From: Mermis nigrescens
Lineage: Eukaryota > Nematoda > Enoplea > Mermithida > Mermithidae
Assembly (NCBI GenBank): GCA_036768485.1
Contig: JAVLUZ010000154.1
Span: 1,503,308 to 1,567,307 of the forward strand
DNA length: 64,000 nt
Reading direction: 5' to 3'
The translations under genes and the position numbers were made by a program. Shown here piece after piece: positions 52,673 through 63,814 of the stretch. Numbering within the stretch: position 1 is the first letter of the stretch; the number at the start of each line of letters is the position of its first letter. The notes below the pieces were generated by a model. That model saw only the letters and a program-made list of their open reading frames with translations. It did not search any database and had not been told where the DNA came from.

Positions 52673-52928
52673 CATAGGTGGGCGAAACCAAAGTTCTGGG
52701 GGGAGGTGCAAGATCTTTTTCAAGGGTCAAAAATGGCCTTAAAAATGGTGGTATGGCGAAAAAACACTATTTTTCAACGTTTCTCATCGAGCACTATCCA
52801 TCGGCATCAAAAAATTGCGAAAAAAAACAAAAAAATTTTCAAAAATTGAATTCTGGTTTTCTGGGGGGGGGGTATTTTGGTTTCTGAAGTGTGCATACCC
52901 CCTAACTCCCTCCCCACGCCCAGGTATG
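52673..52928 (-). mobile_element. MITE family A
   Basis: CATAGGTGGGCG to CGCCCAGGTATG. Right flank runs directly into a U-family fragment, so no clear TSD. Confidence 0.85.
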
Positions 52929-53075
52929 TATGGTGAGGAGGGTATACCCCCTAAAGGGTCAGCCGGACAGGTACTGTCCTGCGATTATGAGCTGATGGAA
53001 CGTTTTTTGCCTCATTTTTGAGGTAAACAGCAGTGAATACGTCAAAATTCTTCCGGCGCTTCGCGACAGATTAGT
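52929..53075 (+). mobile_element. Family U fragment
   Basis: GTGAGGAGGGTATACCCCC, GCCGGACAGGTACTGTCC and a GGCGCTTCGCGAC motif match the left half of U at 61958 and 63386. The right half is missing here; related sequence in reverse occurs at 55975-56060. Confidence 0.7.
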
Positions 53076-54763
53076 AGTAGTAAAATTAAAACTTCCGGAT
53101 CCGATTCCGGGTGGTAAAAATTGAAACTTCCGGATCCGGGTAGTAAAAATTAAAACTTCCGGATCCGGATCCGGGCAGTAAAAATTAAAACTTCCGGATC
53201 CGGGTAGTAAGAATAAATTTTCCGGATCCGATTCCAGGTAGTAAAAATTAAATCTTCCGAATTCGGGTGGTAAAAATTAAAACTTCCGGATGCGGATCCA
53301 ATATACATATTGATACTTGCTGATTTGATTTACTAATCTATTGTTAATTTGGTGTTTTGCAAAATCTTATTTATCGTGCTGGTTTATTTGTGCTTAGAGG
53401 CAAGTGTTTTTTGTACAATATCCCTTTATACATGTACAGGAACGGTCCGCCTTTGTGCATTTTATACATGTAAATTTTGGGGTAGGTACCTACTAAAATA
53501 TATTACAGTAAAGCTTTTTGTATGGTAATACTGGGTTTTTACCTTTGTTGGTGTACTCGCGGTTTAGCCTATTTATGGATTTCTGACGATAAAAAATATA
53601 GAAATTTATCAGCTGACATGTAAGGCTTAAGTTTATTTTTTAGCTAAACTTTTAAAAAACAAACAGTGCACATTACTCAACTGGTCAATTGAAGCTGAAC
53701 TCAATAATGGCAGGCACATATGTAGCTGGCCGTGCTATTTTAGGGGACAACACCAATTTTTGGGGGATTAAGCCCAAAAAGGCCAAAAATAGCACAAAAT
53801 AACGTTTACAAAGTCCGATTTTTCCGATTTTTTTTCAATTTGGGGGTCCGAATCCCCCATTCCTCCAGAGATACGTGCCTGAATAATGGAGGTTCATAAA
53901 GAGGAATGGAACGATAATCAGCGCCAAAGGCTGGAAAATTCGACGACCCTACCTTACTAAACGCAATTTAAGCCATTATAACGACATGTTGAACTGACTA
54001 CTAATTCTGGCGGGAAGCGTTGGAAATTTTCGGAAATTGTAGACATTTTTATAATTTTGGTCCTCCCTTAAATTTTTTACACATGCAGAAAGCGGGTCTC
54101 GAAAAGTCATTGTGCACACATATCTGTAAAAATCGTTGCCGAAGAAATACAAAAAAAATCGGGCTCAGTGATTAGGGTATTCGGTAGACAAGCAACAAAT
54201 CTGGGTTTCCCGTGCTTTATTTAATTTAGCATTAAAATACCTTTCAGCTGCCACGACTGCGTACATGACCCTGAGGAAGTTTCGTCTTCAGAAAAATTTT
54301 CAACCCCCTCTAGATATTTATCACCCCCAGAATCGGAGATTTTTTCAAAAGTTTAAGAAATTTTCCTGAAAATTCGCAGAAAAGGTGTTTTTTAAGCTTT
54401 TATTTTGGCGCTTCGCGCCATATACTCATGCTTTGACTGTATTTTGTTCAATTTCTTCGACTTTTTTTATTTTTTCGAAAATTTGTTTTTCATGCTTTAA
54501 TGCTCTAGAAAGATATAACATTGTCAGAAACGCCGAAAACAGGTTTTTTGACGCCGCGTATCGACCATTTTTGGTCCCAAAAAAGCATTTTAAAATCCCC
54601 CCTTTCCTCAAATTTCCATGCTTTGCATGTCTGAGTGTCTCATTCAAACAGCTTCTTAAAAGGACAAGAATAGTATATCACTAAAAGCGCAAGCGTCTGC
54701 ATAGTGAAGCAGTTGAAAAATTTCTTAAAGCATCACTGACCGAAGTTAACTTTACTTGTGATC

Positions 54764-55450
54764 CTCGTTTTTTTTCCCACTTTTAGGTCTATTTGTCAAC
54801 CAAAATTGTAGGAAATGGAAAAAATTTTTGGGCTTGGTTGGCATTTGGGGAAATTTTTGTAACGTTAAAAATGCGTTTTAGAGAGGTAAAAACTTCAAAA
54901 TTTTATTGGCAGCTTCGCGCCGAATTGATTTAATTCTCACTTGTTATTAATCTTTAAGCCGCGCCGCACCAATTACAGCATTTTTGTCGGCAATCTGGTC
55001 TAGAACTTCACTACGATTGTAAATCCTTATCTTCTGCACGGATTTGGTTAGTTTTTGTCACGCAAAAATGCGTTTTAGAGAGCTAAAATTTCAGAATTTT
55101 TCTGCGCTTCGCGCCATTTGATAAATTATAGTTTTAATTGTCAAAAGCGACTTCAGAATTGGCTAAAATGCTTTATTGAAGGAAGGAAATTCAAGTTTCA
55201 ACAGAAATAACGTATACTGATCGGGATATTTCTTGTTGAGCGCGAAATTTTTGTACGAAAAGTGCATCAAACACGCTATTGCAGGTGTACATAGGATTTT
55301 CTACTTAAAAAACACTGATTTTTCAACACAGGCGCTCTATTTTTAATGCTTTTAGACCTCCAAAAAAAGGTGGAAAAAGGTCGGAAAAAGTGGAAAAAAA
55401 TTTTGGGTCTGGTCTATAATGTCAACCAAATCGCTGGGAAAAAACGGTGT
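54764..55450. mobile_element. Element L, copy 2 (without N)
   Basis: CTCGTTTTTTTTCCC to GGGAAAAAACGGTG. Flanking TTGTGATC/ATGTGATC match at 7 of 8. It keeps a single ATTTCTTG at 55228-55235 where copy 1 carries element N. Confidence 0.8.
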
Positions 55451-55779
55451 ATGTGATCAGGCACGTACAAGAAAAAATTTCGAAATTTTCTTCGTTTAAA
55501 AAAAACTCGCAAAATTAATGCAGAAATCGGCACAAATCGCCAAAAAACACTCGAGAAATCATTGTAAGAGCTACAAAATCTTTGTTCTGTACAAAAACTG
55601 CTCTTCTGACGTGAGTTTAATTATTTTGGAGCGTCTAACGTCAAGAGAGTTAGTAAATGTCTTAATGATTACTGTTTCGGCGCGAAGCGCCGGAAACGTT
55701 TGAGAAATCATGATAAAAATGACTAAAATCATAAGAAAATACACGTCTATTCTTCACTGAGCCCAAATATTTTTTGACG

Positions 55780-55830
55780 ACAGGGGAGGGCGGCCGCTCG
55801 CCTTCCTTCCCCTCTGATTCCGCCATTGCT
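55780..55830. mobile_element. K-family right-end fragment
   Basis: GGAGGGCGGCCGCTCGCC...TCTGATTCCGCCATTG resembles the right end of element K (GGGGGCGGCCCCCGCCCC...GATTCGCCCCTG). The left end is not identified. Confidence 0.6.
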
Positions 55831-56559
55831 TTCAGACGATTTTGAGAAAAACAAGAGGTACTGCAAGAAAATTTTTTGCTTGCTACAGAAAAAGGCCGAA
55901 AATTTTACCTGAAAACGACAAAAAAACATCAGAAAACTTCCGGCGTTTCGCGCCGTTTTGAAAAATAGTAATACCGCATGATAAAGGCATTTTTAGTCCA
56001 TTATCACTTCTAATACTGAAAAATGCAAAAATTTATCAATTTTGGGCGCTTTTTCAGTAAAAAATAATTAAAAGCTACCCGAATTCGGAAATTTTAATTT
56101 TTACTACCCGGATCCGGAAGTTTTAATTTTTACTACCCGGATCCGGATCCGGAAGTTTTAATTTTACTATCTCCGGATCCGGATCCGGAAGTTTCAATTT
56201 TAACTACCGGAATCCGGATCCGGAAGTCTTAATTTTTACTACCCGGATCCGGATCCGGAAATTTTAACTTTAACCTCGGAATCCGGATGCGGAAGTTTTA
56301 ATTTTTACCACTCGAAATCGGATCCGGAAGTTTTAATTTTTACTACCCGAATCCGGATCCGAGAAATTTAATTTTTACTACACGAATCCGGATCCGAAAC
56401 TTTTAATGTTTACTACCCGGATCCGGAAGTTTTAATTTTAACTACCGGAATCCGGATCCGAAGTTCTAATTTTTACTACCCGGATCTGGATCCGGAAGTT
56501 CTGAAAATCGAGATCCGGATCCTGATAAATTGAAATTGAGGATCCGTTTCATCACTAGC

Positions 56560-56925
56560 AATTATATGGAAGAACATTACTGCATCCCTCTGAAGATTAA
56601 CAATTTTGACCTTTACTGTGCACAAAGCACGTTTACTATTCAAAACGACATGTTTTCTAACTGGGTTGTTGAAAAAATGAATTGCAGTGTCATTAGGTCA
56701 CGTTTTCGTGTCAGGTGTTTACTAACCGAGGTCTTTACCACGTCGACATATACCCACGTGTTTATTATCAGTTAACCGAATGCTTATTAAGCGGGTTTCT
56801 AACTGTGATAATGTATAGTAGTTTGGCCGGGGCCGAAGGGAACGGTGTTTATTAAGCGGTAGTGTCTACTATCCGAGTGTTTATTAAAGAGGTTGCTCAG
56901 CAAAAATTAAACTCGGAACAGAACA
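56560..56925. repeat. GTGTTTATTAAGCGGG repeat remnants
   Basis: Several diverged copies of CGAGTGTTTATTAAGCGG/TAACCGA between 56700 and 56900. The style recalls a TA-class MITE interior like element W. No gene. Confidence 0.5.

Positions 56926-56927
<2 letters not shown>

Positions 56928-56960
<33 letters not shown>
56928..56960. repeat. (CA)n microsatellite
   Basis: About 16 CA units. Confidence 0.97.
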
Positions 56961-56965
<5 letters not shown>

Positions 56966-56972
56966 ACATGTA

Positions 56973-57160
56973 CACCACTCGCCACGAAAGTTGACGCTCT
57001 AATATGCTTAAGATGATGATAGAGCTTGTTACAGGATACATCTTTAACACGTCGGTCCTATTTCCGCCCACGCATGACCGATGTGTTAAACATATATCCT
57101 TTAACAAGCTTTATCATCCTGTGAAGCATATTAGAGCGTCAACATTCGTGGCGAGCACTG
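56973..57160. mobile_element. 188-bp palindromic MITE, TA TSD
   Basis: CACCACTCGCCACGAAAG at the left pairs with CGTGGCGAGCACTG at the right, and GACGCTCTAATATGCTT with its complement, leaving a short loop. TA at 56971-56972 and 57161-57162. A mariner-type MITE. Confidence 0.85.
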
Positions 57161-57162
57161 TA

Positions 57163-57530
57163 TATACGATCCGAATATAATAAGATCATAGGTACATGAT
57201 CTTGGAGGGTTTGGGGTAGATCTCGCGCGGGCCGGATTTTCAAGGCCCCCACTGCAAGAATGACGTCATAGTTGAAATTCTTAAGCCCGCCCCACGAAAA
57301 TCCCTTCGCTTTAGCACAGGAACCTGACGAAAAATTAGACGAGTCCCGCAGAAATGACGTCACTTTTAGTGTTGGAGACCCGGACTCACTCCGCGCAGGG
57401 CTCTGGTTGGGGGGCTTCACTCCCACAAGAATTAGCGATATTTTCTGAAAAGACTCGCAAAAACATACTGTTTTAAGCATTGTTAGCTACCCGCTGGCTC
57501 AAAATCTTGAAATGTTACTCCTTTTTGACT
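57163..57530. other. Unassigned intron sequence
   Basis: GC-richer than its surroundings, with two ATGACGTCA-like sites (near 57261 and 57354). A 113-residue minus-strand open frame spans it but matches nothing I know and lacks splice support. Confidence 0.4.
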
Positions 57531-58146
57531 ACTATATTTTGTTCAATTTATTCATAAAATGTTTTTGTTTTATGTTCTAGAAGGATACAGCATCATCGTC
57601 AGAAACGCCAAAAAATGATGTTTCTAGCGCGTATCCGTGTTTTTAAGCCAAAAACGGGCATTTTTGAAGAATTTTTAGTTTGAGTCCTCCCAGTGTTATT
57701 TTTGTACTCGGCAACGATTTTTCCCGATGCACAAAGACTTTTTGAATTACCGTCTTTGTACAAGCACAAAGATTTTTGGGAAGACAAAAATTGCAAAAAA
57801 GGTTTAAAATTCGCAGAAATTTTCAGCGCTTCGCGCCAAAAATGAGTAATTGTGTGTTCTATATGTCTTTATAATGGCAGAAATTGCATTTCAAAAGAAA
57901 AAATGTCAAATTTTTCGCCGCTTCGCGCCGTTTTAAGACGATTCTTAGTGATTTTTGCCCTTAAAGACCCAGAAATTAGCTAAAATACACTACCAAAAGT
58001 CGAGAAACTCTGTTTTAATCACACTAAACCCGTTATTGTACCATATTATAGTACCCAAAAATTTGTGTATACAAAATCTACAAAGACTTTTGGGGACCAT
58101 CTTTGTATATGTATATACAAACGGACCTTGTACAAAAAATACTGAG
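57530..58146. repeat. K-family interior sequence
   Basis: TTTTGTTCAATTTATTC, TCAGAAACGCCAAAAA, then the GTACAAAGA palindromes and two GCGCTTCGCGCC motifs (57825, 57916), parallel to 48.5-49.2 kb. It stops at element T copy 3. Confidence 0.75.
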
Positions 58147-58554
58147 CACACCTGGGAAATGCCCCATATCGGCCCATCACCGGACCGGCCGAACCAAAAG
58201 TTGGACGAGGCGAAGGGGTAACTTGGACAGGGCTATGTTTTGTACAGGAGAAAATTTTTGGAGATAATTCAAGGAAATGCTAGGTACAGTATATCATGAT
58301 CAGCTTGCAAAACATGCACAGGAACCATCTTTTAAACTGTTCGACACCTTTTCCATGGATGAACCCATCTTTTTTCAGTGACTGACCCACTGATTAAGCT
58401 GGAGGACCCACCTTTTTCAGGCACAGACCCACCTTTTCCAGATCAGACCCACCTTTTTTCAGGGACAGACTCACCTTTTTCAGGGTCTAGGGATCCACCC
58501 ACCCTTTTGGCTGTAAGTTGGACGGGGAGAACCATCAGCCATTGCCCAGGTATG
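58147..58554 (+). mobile_element. Element T copy 3
   Basis: CACACCTGGGAAATGCCCC to GCCCAGGTATG, 408 bp. Flanks ATACTGAG/GTCCTGAG match at 6 of 8. Carries three or four CAGACCCACCTTTTTC tandem units. Confidence 0.88.
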
Positions 58555-58655
58555 GTCCTGAGTCCCCCCTTAATCCCCATGCTGTGCATGTCAGAACATC
58601 GTTAAAACCTGTCAATTAAGAGCTCGCATTTTGTTAAAAACCAAGCAAATCTTAC

Positions 58656-58868
58656 AAGGGATATACGGCTTCCTGGGAGCATCGAAGCCGAATCGAATAT
58701 TCGACCAATGGATTGAAAAAATAAGTGTACCAATCGGCTAGTCTGTTGACGGGACAGGCGTGCACGTAAAATGCACCATAGGGCTGAACTAGCAGAATGG
58801 ACAGGAGGGCCGAAAAACAACATTCCATGAATGCCATAATGTGCTGAGTGGTCAAAATTTTTCGGCTT
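58656..58868 (-). CDS. JKAMP: JKAMP, fourth exon from the 3' end
   Basis: A 213-nt exon after TATGCATTTCAG and before a consensus GTAAGA donor. One leading base completes a Ser codon; two trailing bases start the Leu codon finished by the next exon. It encodes the helix HIMAFMECCFSALLSILLV, then LADWYTYFFNPLVEY and CSQEAVYPL. The FQH..ALFEC..., L.DWYT...NP...Y and C..EAVYPL signatures of JKAMP are all present in order. Confidence 0.93.
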
Positions 58869-58919
58869 CTGAAATGCATATAGGCTTAGACATTATGCCA
58901 CATACTTGTAACTGGGGAG

Positions 58920-59420
58920 CATATAGTAACAGGGGGATAGGGAGATGCCCCACCCAAAGTTGGGCGTCTCCCCATGACCCCCAGAACCAGAAAAGTTTTG
59001 AGCCCCCTCCGATTTTGGAAAAAATGGAATTTTTTTGGCTGTTTTTAGGCGTTTTCTGGCCGTTTTGAACCAAAATTGGAGGTCATTCACTCCCCCCCCA
59101 ATTTCGAGCCGTTATATGTATAGGGGTTGAGGGATATCGCCACCCAAAGTCGGTCGACCCGCAATTCCTCCAAAGTCCGACAACTTGGGCCCCTCGATTT
59201 TTGGCAAAAACTTGCGCTTTGCAGCCATTTTTAGATGCTTTTTCATTTTTGGCTAAAAATCGGAGATCGAACGTTTACCCCTCCCCGTTTTAAAATGGCC
59301 GACGGGAACCCCTTCCCAAATTTTGTAAGCGGGGATGGGCAAGCGCCAAATTTATAGCCAGGTTCCCTCTAACCGGCTCAAAAGTTGCATCTTTTATCCC
59401 ACCTTCAAGTAATGGACAAC
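58920..59420. repeat. Family Y, copy 2, with a second diverged unit
   Basis: GATGCCCCACCCAAAGTTGGG...GGTCATTCACTCCCCCC...CGAGCCGTTATATGTATAGG, then a diverged repeat of the same layout from about 59125 to 59350 (CACCCAAAGTCGG...GGAGATCGAACG). Confidence 0.65.
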
Positions 59421-59576
59421 AAGAAGCGGTTTTAAGTCATTTTTTGTTGTTTTTTGCCATTCTGACTAAAAATAGAAAACCGTTTACCCCCTCTCCCAAT
59501 GACCGACTACCCATCCATACGAATATTCTTAGGGAAAGGTTTAGGGATTCGAACAAGAATGGCTGTTGGCTGCTGT

Positions 59577-59745
59577 CACACCTGGGCGTAGGAGGGGGTT
59601 TGGGGGTATGCACCCCCGAGAAACCGAAATATCCCCCCAGAAAGCAAAATACCCCCCCCCCAATTAGATTTTTGAAAATTTTTCGTTTTTTGCAATTTTT
59701 TGATGCGAATGAATAGTTTTCGATGAGAAACGTTGAAAAATGGTA
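59577..59745 (+). mobile_element. MITE family A, right-truncated
   Basis: CACACCTGGGCGTAGG start to GAGAAACGTTGAAAAATGGTATG; the last third is missing. Confidence 0.82.
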
Positions 59746-59769
59746 TGTAGCTGACCACCTCCATCATAG

Positions 59770-60157
59770 ATGCGCGACGTCACATTGGTTAGGGAAGGGC
59801 AAAATCGAGAATTCGTGGCCAGAGATAGGTAGAGTCCAGAATTTTCTCTAAAGTAAACTGCGTTTTAGGCTACAATCATGTCAAAATTGCTTACAAATAC
59901 AATATTTTAGACCTAGACTGCTTCACAAAACACTTTTTGGCAAAAAAAATTTTTACGCTAAAAAAGGTGCAGTTGAAAAAATTTTGGACAGCCCGCGGAA
60001 TTCCGTCTACCCTAACGAAAAATTGAATAAAATAAATAAAAATAGAATTAAATAAAGAAAAATAAAACGAATAACGAAGGTAACTCCAGTAACAAGGAAA
60101 GATTGACGCGATCCAATAATGCATGAGCGTAGAATTTGAGAATTTTAATTCTAACGA
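59770..60157. other. Unassigned intron sequence
   Basis: No repeat or exon recognised. A 92-residue minus frame is hydrophobic and low-complexity only because of TTTATTTTATT-type sequence. Confidence 0.4.
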
Positions 60158-60330
60158 CCATACATACATGGGCAGCGAGAAAATTCTGGGGGGGGCTATT
60201 GGGTGAAATCGCCAAAAAATGCCATAAAGGTTACTAAAAATAGCATTCAGGTGGTCTACAGTAATCAGCGGAGGAGTTCTTCAACTTCTGGTAGTGCAAA
60301 GCCTCAAGCCAATAAGTGCCAACCACCCCT
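60158..60330 (-). mobile_element. Family B, copy 2
   Basis: CATACATGGGCAGCGAGAAA start, GCCAAAAAATGCCATAAAGG and GTCTACAGTAATCAGCGG inside, as in the copy at 50085. The right end is blurred. Confidence 0.7.
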
Positions 60331-60542
60331 CAAAAGTCGATTAGATGCCCAGAATTTCTTTTATTTTGAATTTTTTCTTCTTATGCAAGTATATAGATAA
60401 TAGAAACGATGAAGGTCGAAAAAATTATGTCCTGTAAACTTGGCATCGACTTTTTTGGGTTTTTTCGACTTCAACAAATTTTCAGACACTTAAAATATTT
60501 AGGCTTCTTATTTACGGGTCCAACACTTCATTCAGTCGGATC

Positions 60543-60804
60543 CGCACCTGGGCGTTGATGGGTTTGGGGTTTGGCCCCCTCCCCCGAGAAAGCAAAATAT
60601 CCCCCCAGAAACCAAAATACCCCCCAGAATTCAATTTTAAGAATTTTTTTGTCTTTTCGCAATTTTTTGATGTCAATGGATAGCGCTCGATGAGAAACGT
60701 TGAAAAATAATGTTTTTTCGCCATACCACCATTTTTGGGGCTATTTTTTGACTTTTGGAAAATCTTGCACCCTTTTCCCTGAATTTCGGTGCTGCCCACG
60801 TATG
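60543..60804 (+). mobile_element. MITE family A
   Basis: CGCACCTGGGCG to CCCACGTATG. Flanks GTCGGATC (60535-60542) and GTCGCATC (60805-60812) match at 7 of 8. Confidence 0.9.
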
Positions 60805-61074
60805 GTCGCATCCAAAACTTAACTGAATTTACGCGTATATTTATGTTTCAATTAATGGTAGAAAAAGAGCCGTTTATTGATACTAAGATGAGTGATAGAG
60901 GCGCGCAGCAGCGCATCATTGCATGAATTTTAGACAACAACCAATTCTCTATCAGCGAATTCGATTCATTTGATTGAAAAATATAACAATTTAATTTTTT
61001 ATCATTTTAGCCAAACCGACTTTTGAATTAAGTAAATTAAGCCTAAGTGAAAAAATTGAATTAGGAATGAAGTA

Positions 61075-61310
61075 ACGGCTCGAAATTTTGGGTGGAGAAT
61101 CCCCGGTAATTTTTAGTGGGGGGGGTTAAATGAGCTCCGATTTCAAACCATTAGCCCAAAACGGCCAAAAACGCCTAAAAATGGCCAAAAACTCAATTTT
61201 TTCCAAAAATGGGGGGGTCGAAAATTGTCTGGCTTTGGGAGGATAGGGGGACAACCAACTTTGGTTGTGGGATCCCCATCCTCCATCTTACACGTCTGTT
61301 TCTATCCTTC
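61075..61310 (-). repeat. Family Y, copy 3
   Basis: GTAACGGCTCGAAATTTTGGG at the left and GGGATCCCCATCCTCCATC at the right, with GGGGGGGTCGAAAATTGTC; the reverse of copies 1 and 2. Confidence 0.6.
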
Positions 61311-61440
61311 ATATATTTATAATTTCTCGTATATACCTATTCTACCCAACTGAATACCCTAAATCAAAATAAGCAGTGAAAATAAAACTTTGTAGAATAA
61401 TGATAGCGAAGCCATTTATAATTAAAAAAACAGTACGCAC

Positions 61441-61595
61441 GATTTGCTCCTCGCACTATATTCGATGAAAAGGCAGTTCAATATGACCGGTATTACGGCC
61501 ATCAACCCCAGGTATTGCCAATCAAAAAGCGACAAAGAGCCTGTGCAAATCTGACAATAACTTTCGGCGTTGGCCCGGTATCCCCGCGGGCAACT
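61441..61595 (-). CDS. JKAMP: JKAMP, most upstream exon seen
   Basis: JKAMP is an ER-resident multipass protein known in mammals to bind JNK1 and to link misfolded-protein degradation ligases (RNF5) to the proteasome. This 155-nt exon lies between CGTTATTTCGCAG and GTGCGT. It starts in phase 0 and ends two bases into a Ser codon. It encodes SCPRGYRANAESYCQIC, then DWQYLGLMAVIPVILNCLFIEYSARSK. This matches the C-x-x-CPRGYR...LCQPC luminal motif, DW.YLGFMA..P helix and FIE..S.KK of the family. With the four exons at 58656-58868, 51475-51659, 48059-48135 and 44581-44799 it gives 282 residues against 311 in human; the first about 30 residues are in exon(s) I could not find, probably upstream of the window. 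All junction phases agree. Confidence 0.93.
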
Positions 61596-61709
61596 CTGCG
61601 AAATAACGAATCGGATTCAACCTTGTTTTTTAGCACTACCACGAATCGCGAGCATATACACACAGTGAAAAATCTGGCAAGATTAGCATACATATAGAAT
61701 TTTGTACAC

Positions 61710-62423
61710 CATAGGAGGGCGGCAACAAAATTCTGGAGGGTGCACGTGCAATATTTTTCAAAGGTCAAAAAATAGCCTTAAAATGGTGGTATAGCGGAAA
61801 AACACCATTTTTCAACGTTTCTCATCGAGCACTATCCATTGGTATCAAGAAATTACGAGGAAAAAAACGAAAAAAAATTTTAAAATTGAATTCTGGGGTT
61901 ATTTAGGTTTCTAGGTGGAAGGGGGAGGTATTTGGATTGCTAGGGGTGAGTGCATACCACACATGCACATAGGGGAAGGGGTGAGGGGGTATTACCGCCC
62001 CCCGGGGAGTCAGCTAGACCAGTACTGTCCGGCGATTTTGAGCAAACAGGTCTTGTTCTGCATCATTTTTGACATCAAAATCAGTAAAAATATCATAATT
62101 TTTCCGGCGCTTCGCGCCAGATTAGTACTTTTAAGTACTTTTTACTCAAAAAGCGCCCAAAATTGATAAATTATCGCATTTTTTAGTGTTAAAAGTGATA
62201 TAATGCAGTCAAAAATGGACTAAAAATGCTTTTAAAATGTGTTATTAACACGAAAAAACGTTTTATAGGCTATTTTGACCATTTTGATCATTAAAAACAG
62301 CAAAAATAATCGTGAACGATAAATTAACTGTTTTGTATTTTTGGCATTTCACCCCCCCCCCCCTGCCGACCCTGACCTTGTGCACCTATGGTGCATACCC
62401 CCCAACCCCCACGCCCGGGTGTG
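61710..62423 (-). mobile_element. MITE family A interrupted by element U
   Basis: CATAGGAGGGCGGC at the left and CGCCCGGGTGTG at the right. Flanks TTGTACAC/CTGTACAC match at 7 of 8. Element U (61958-62390) is inserted within its C-rich part. Confidence 0.88.
61958..62390 (+). mobile_element. Element U copy 1, perfect TSD, nested in family A
   Basis: CACACATGCACATAGG to CTTGTGCACCTATG, 433 bp. Perfect 8-bp TSD GTGCATAC at 61950-61957 and 62391-62398. Contains GGACAGTACTGTCC-type palindrome text (GACCAGTACTGTCC) and one GGCGCTTCGCGCC motif. Confidence 0.92.
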
Positions 62424-63385
62424 CTGTACACCTTTCATTTGCATAATCCTTTCATAGGTATATCTAATGATAGTATTAGTAATAAATTGATTTATTTGTC
62501 CATAAAACATGAGCGTCGATCATATGAAATTAAGCGCAATAGATGTCTCAGCTAGTAAGCTGGAAAGTTGAATAAATTATAATATTTTTACCGAATAGTA
62601 ACAATTGTGACGCCATCAGCAGTGATAACGATAGGAAAATTAAGTATTTATATATAGGTCTGAATATATCAAAAAATATCTAAAAATTGATTCATTGAAA
62701 TTAATTTTTTTGGCTTATACGGTTTACTCATAGATTTACAAAAAAAAATCATGCCTTCTCAAACGTGCGCTGACTTAAGAAAACAAAAAAAAATTTCAGT
62801 CGATCACACACAATTATTCAGAGGGTTATGAGGTTTTAAGGTTTCTATGTCTGAAAAGAGGAAGTGGTGTAGAATGGGGGAATTACCCTATGGTAAATTT
62901 CGATAGGTTGCAAGATGCTGTTCAGCAACGTAAAATCGAGAAAGTCGAAGCATCGAGCCGATTCCTTCTATCTTTTGGCAGTTTATATCGTTTCATTGTT
63001 GGGAGTCAAAAAATTCAGCTTCGCGCATGATAAGTATTTTTTCAGTCTGAGACGTAAAAAAATTCCAAAAAAAGGATTTCATTTTCTGCTTAAATAGTGC
63101 AGGACGATGTGAAAAGACCAAAAACGTTATCTACCGTCCTCGCCTGTTTTCATATCTTTTTTAGATAGAAACAATTTTTCGGTTTTTTGGATTTACCCCC
63201 TAGCGAAAATCCCGGCAACGCTACGGGGACCAAAGGAAATTGTTTTTGGCAAAGACAGAAAAATTTCAGAGTAAAATATTTGGCAGCATGAGGTTGGTTA
63301 TATATAAGCCTATGCTGGAGTGCCAAAAGCCAATAAGCCTATCTAACCACGATGTGCCCCTCACTCGATTTGCTGGCCTAGATAT
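62424..63385. other. Unassigned sequence upstream of the known JKAMP exons
   Basis: Non-repetitive. A plus-strand 60-residue frame (62915-63097) starts at an ATG and is basic then hydrophobic, but matches nothing I know. The missing JKAMP N-terminal exon (CPGLYCGR-like) was looked for on the minus strand and not found. Confidence 0.4.
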
Positions 63386-63806
63386 CATATATGCACATAG
63401 GAGGGGTGAGGAGGGTATTACCCCCCCACCCTGAAGGGTCTGCCGGACAGGTACTGTCCGGCGATTTTTGAGCTGATGGAATGTTTTCCGCATCATTTTT
63501 GAGGTCAAAAGCAGTAAAAACGTCAAAATTTTTTGGGGTTTGGCGCCAGATTAGTACTTTTTACTCAAAAAAGCGCCCAAAATTGATAAAATATTGCATT
63601 TTTTAGTGTTAAAATGACATGATGCAGTCAAAATGGACTAAAAATTGCTTCTAAAATGCGATATTACCACGAAAAAACGTTTTATAGGCTATTTTGACCA
63701 TTTTGATCATTAAAACAGCAAAAATAATCGTGAACGATAAATTTACTGTTTTGTATTTTTAGAATTCCACCCTCCCCCCTGCCGACCCTGACCTTGTGAA
63801 CCTATA
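63386..63806 (+). mobile_element. Element U copy 2
   Basis: CATATATGCACATAGG to CTTGTGAACCTATA, 421 bp, colinear with copy 1 throughout. Flanks CTAGATAT (63378-63385) and CTATATAT (63807-63814) match at 7 of 8. Confidence 0.9.
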
Positions 63807-63814
63807 CTATATAT

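Larger units (their letters stand above)
53080..56560. mobile_element. Element V, CCGGATCCGG arrays at both ends
   Basis: Left array 53080-53310 (AAACTTCCGGATCCGGGTAG units, about 30 bp) and right array 56070-56530 (reverse complement) enclose 2.8 kb. The right end reads, reversed, TAGTGATGAAACGGATCC, close to Ac-type hAT ends with an AAACGG motif. The left end is not recognisable (truncated). The interior is a mix of K-family sequence, element L copy 2 and a U remnant. No transposase. Confidence 0.65.

Noticed and set aside
53080..53310. Possible CRISPR-like array of spaced CCGGATCCGG repeats
   Set aside because: Units are contiguous and imperfect with no unique spacers, and a mirror array at 56070-56530 marks them as transposon ends; the genome is eukaryotic.
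56928..56960. (CA)n repeat as a special regulatory site
   Set aside because: Ordinary microsatellite.
57139..57480. 113-residue minus-strand open frame
   Set aside because: No recognised domain, no splice sites in phase, and it lies inside a JKAMP intron.
61441..61595. First thought: MFS sugar transporter segment (W.YL.L...P..L...FIE.S.R)
   Set aside because: Adding the upstream in-frame CPRGYR...CQIC and the downstream exons gave an unambiguous JKAMP match instead.
61502..61768. Minus-strand 88-residue open frame overlapping the JKAMP exon
   Set aside because: It is in the wrong frame; the spliced exon in another frame matches JKAMP closely.
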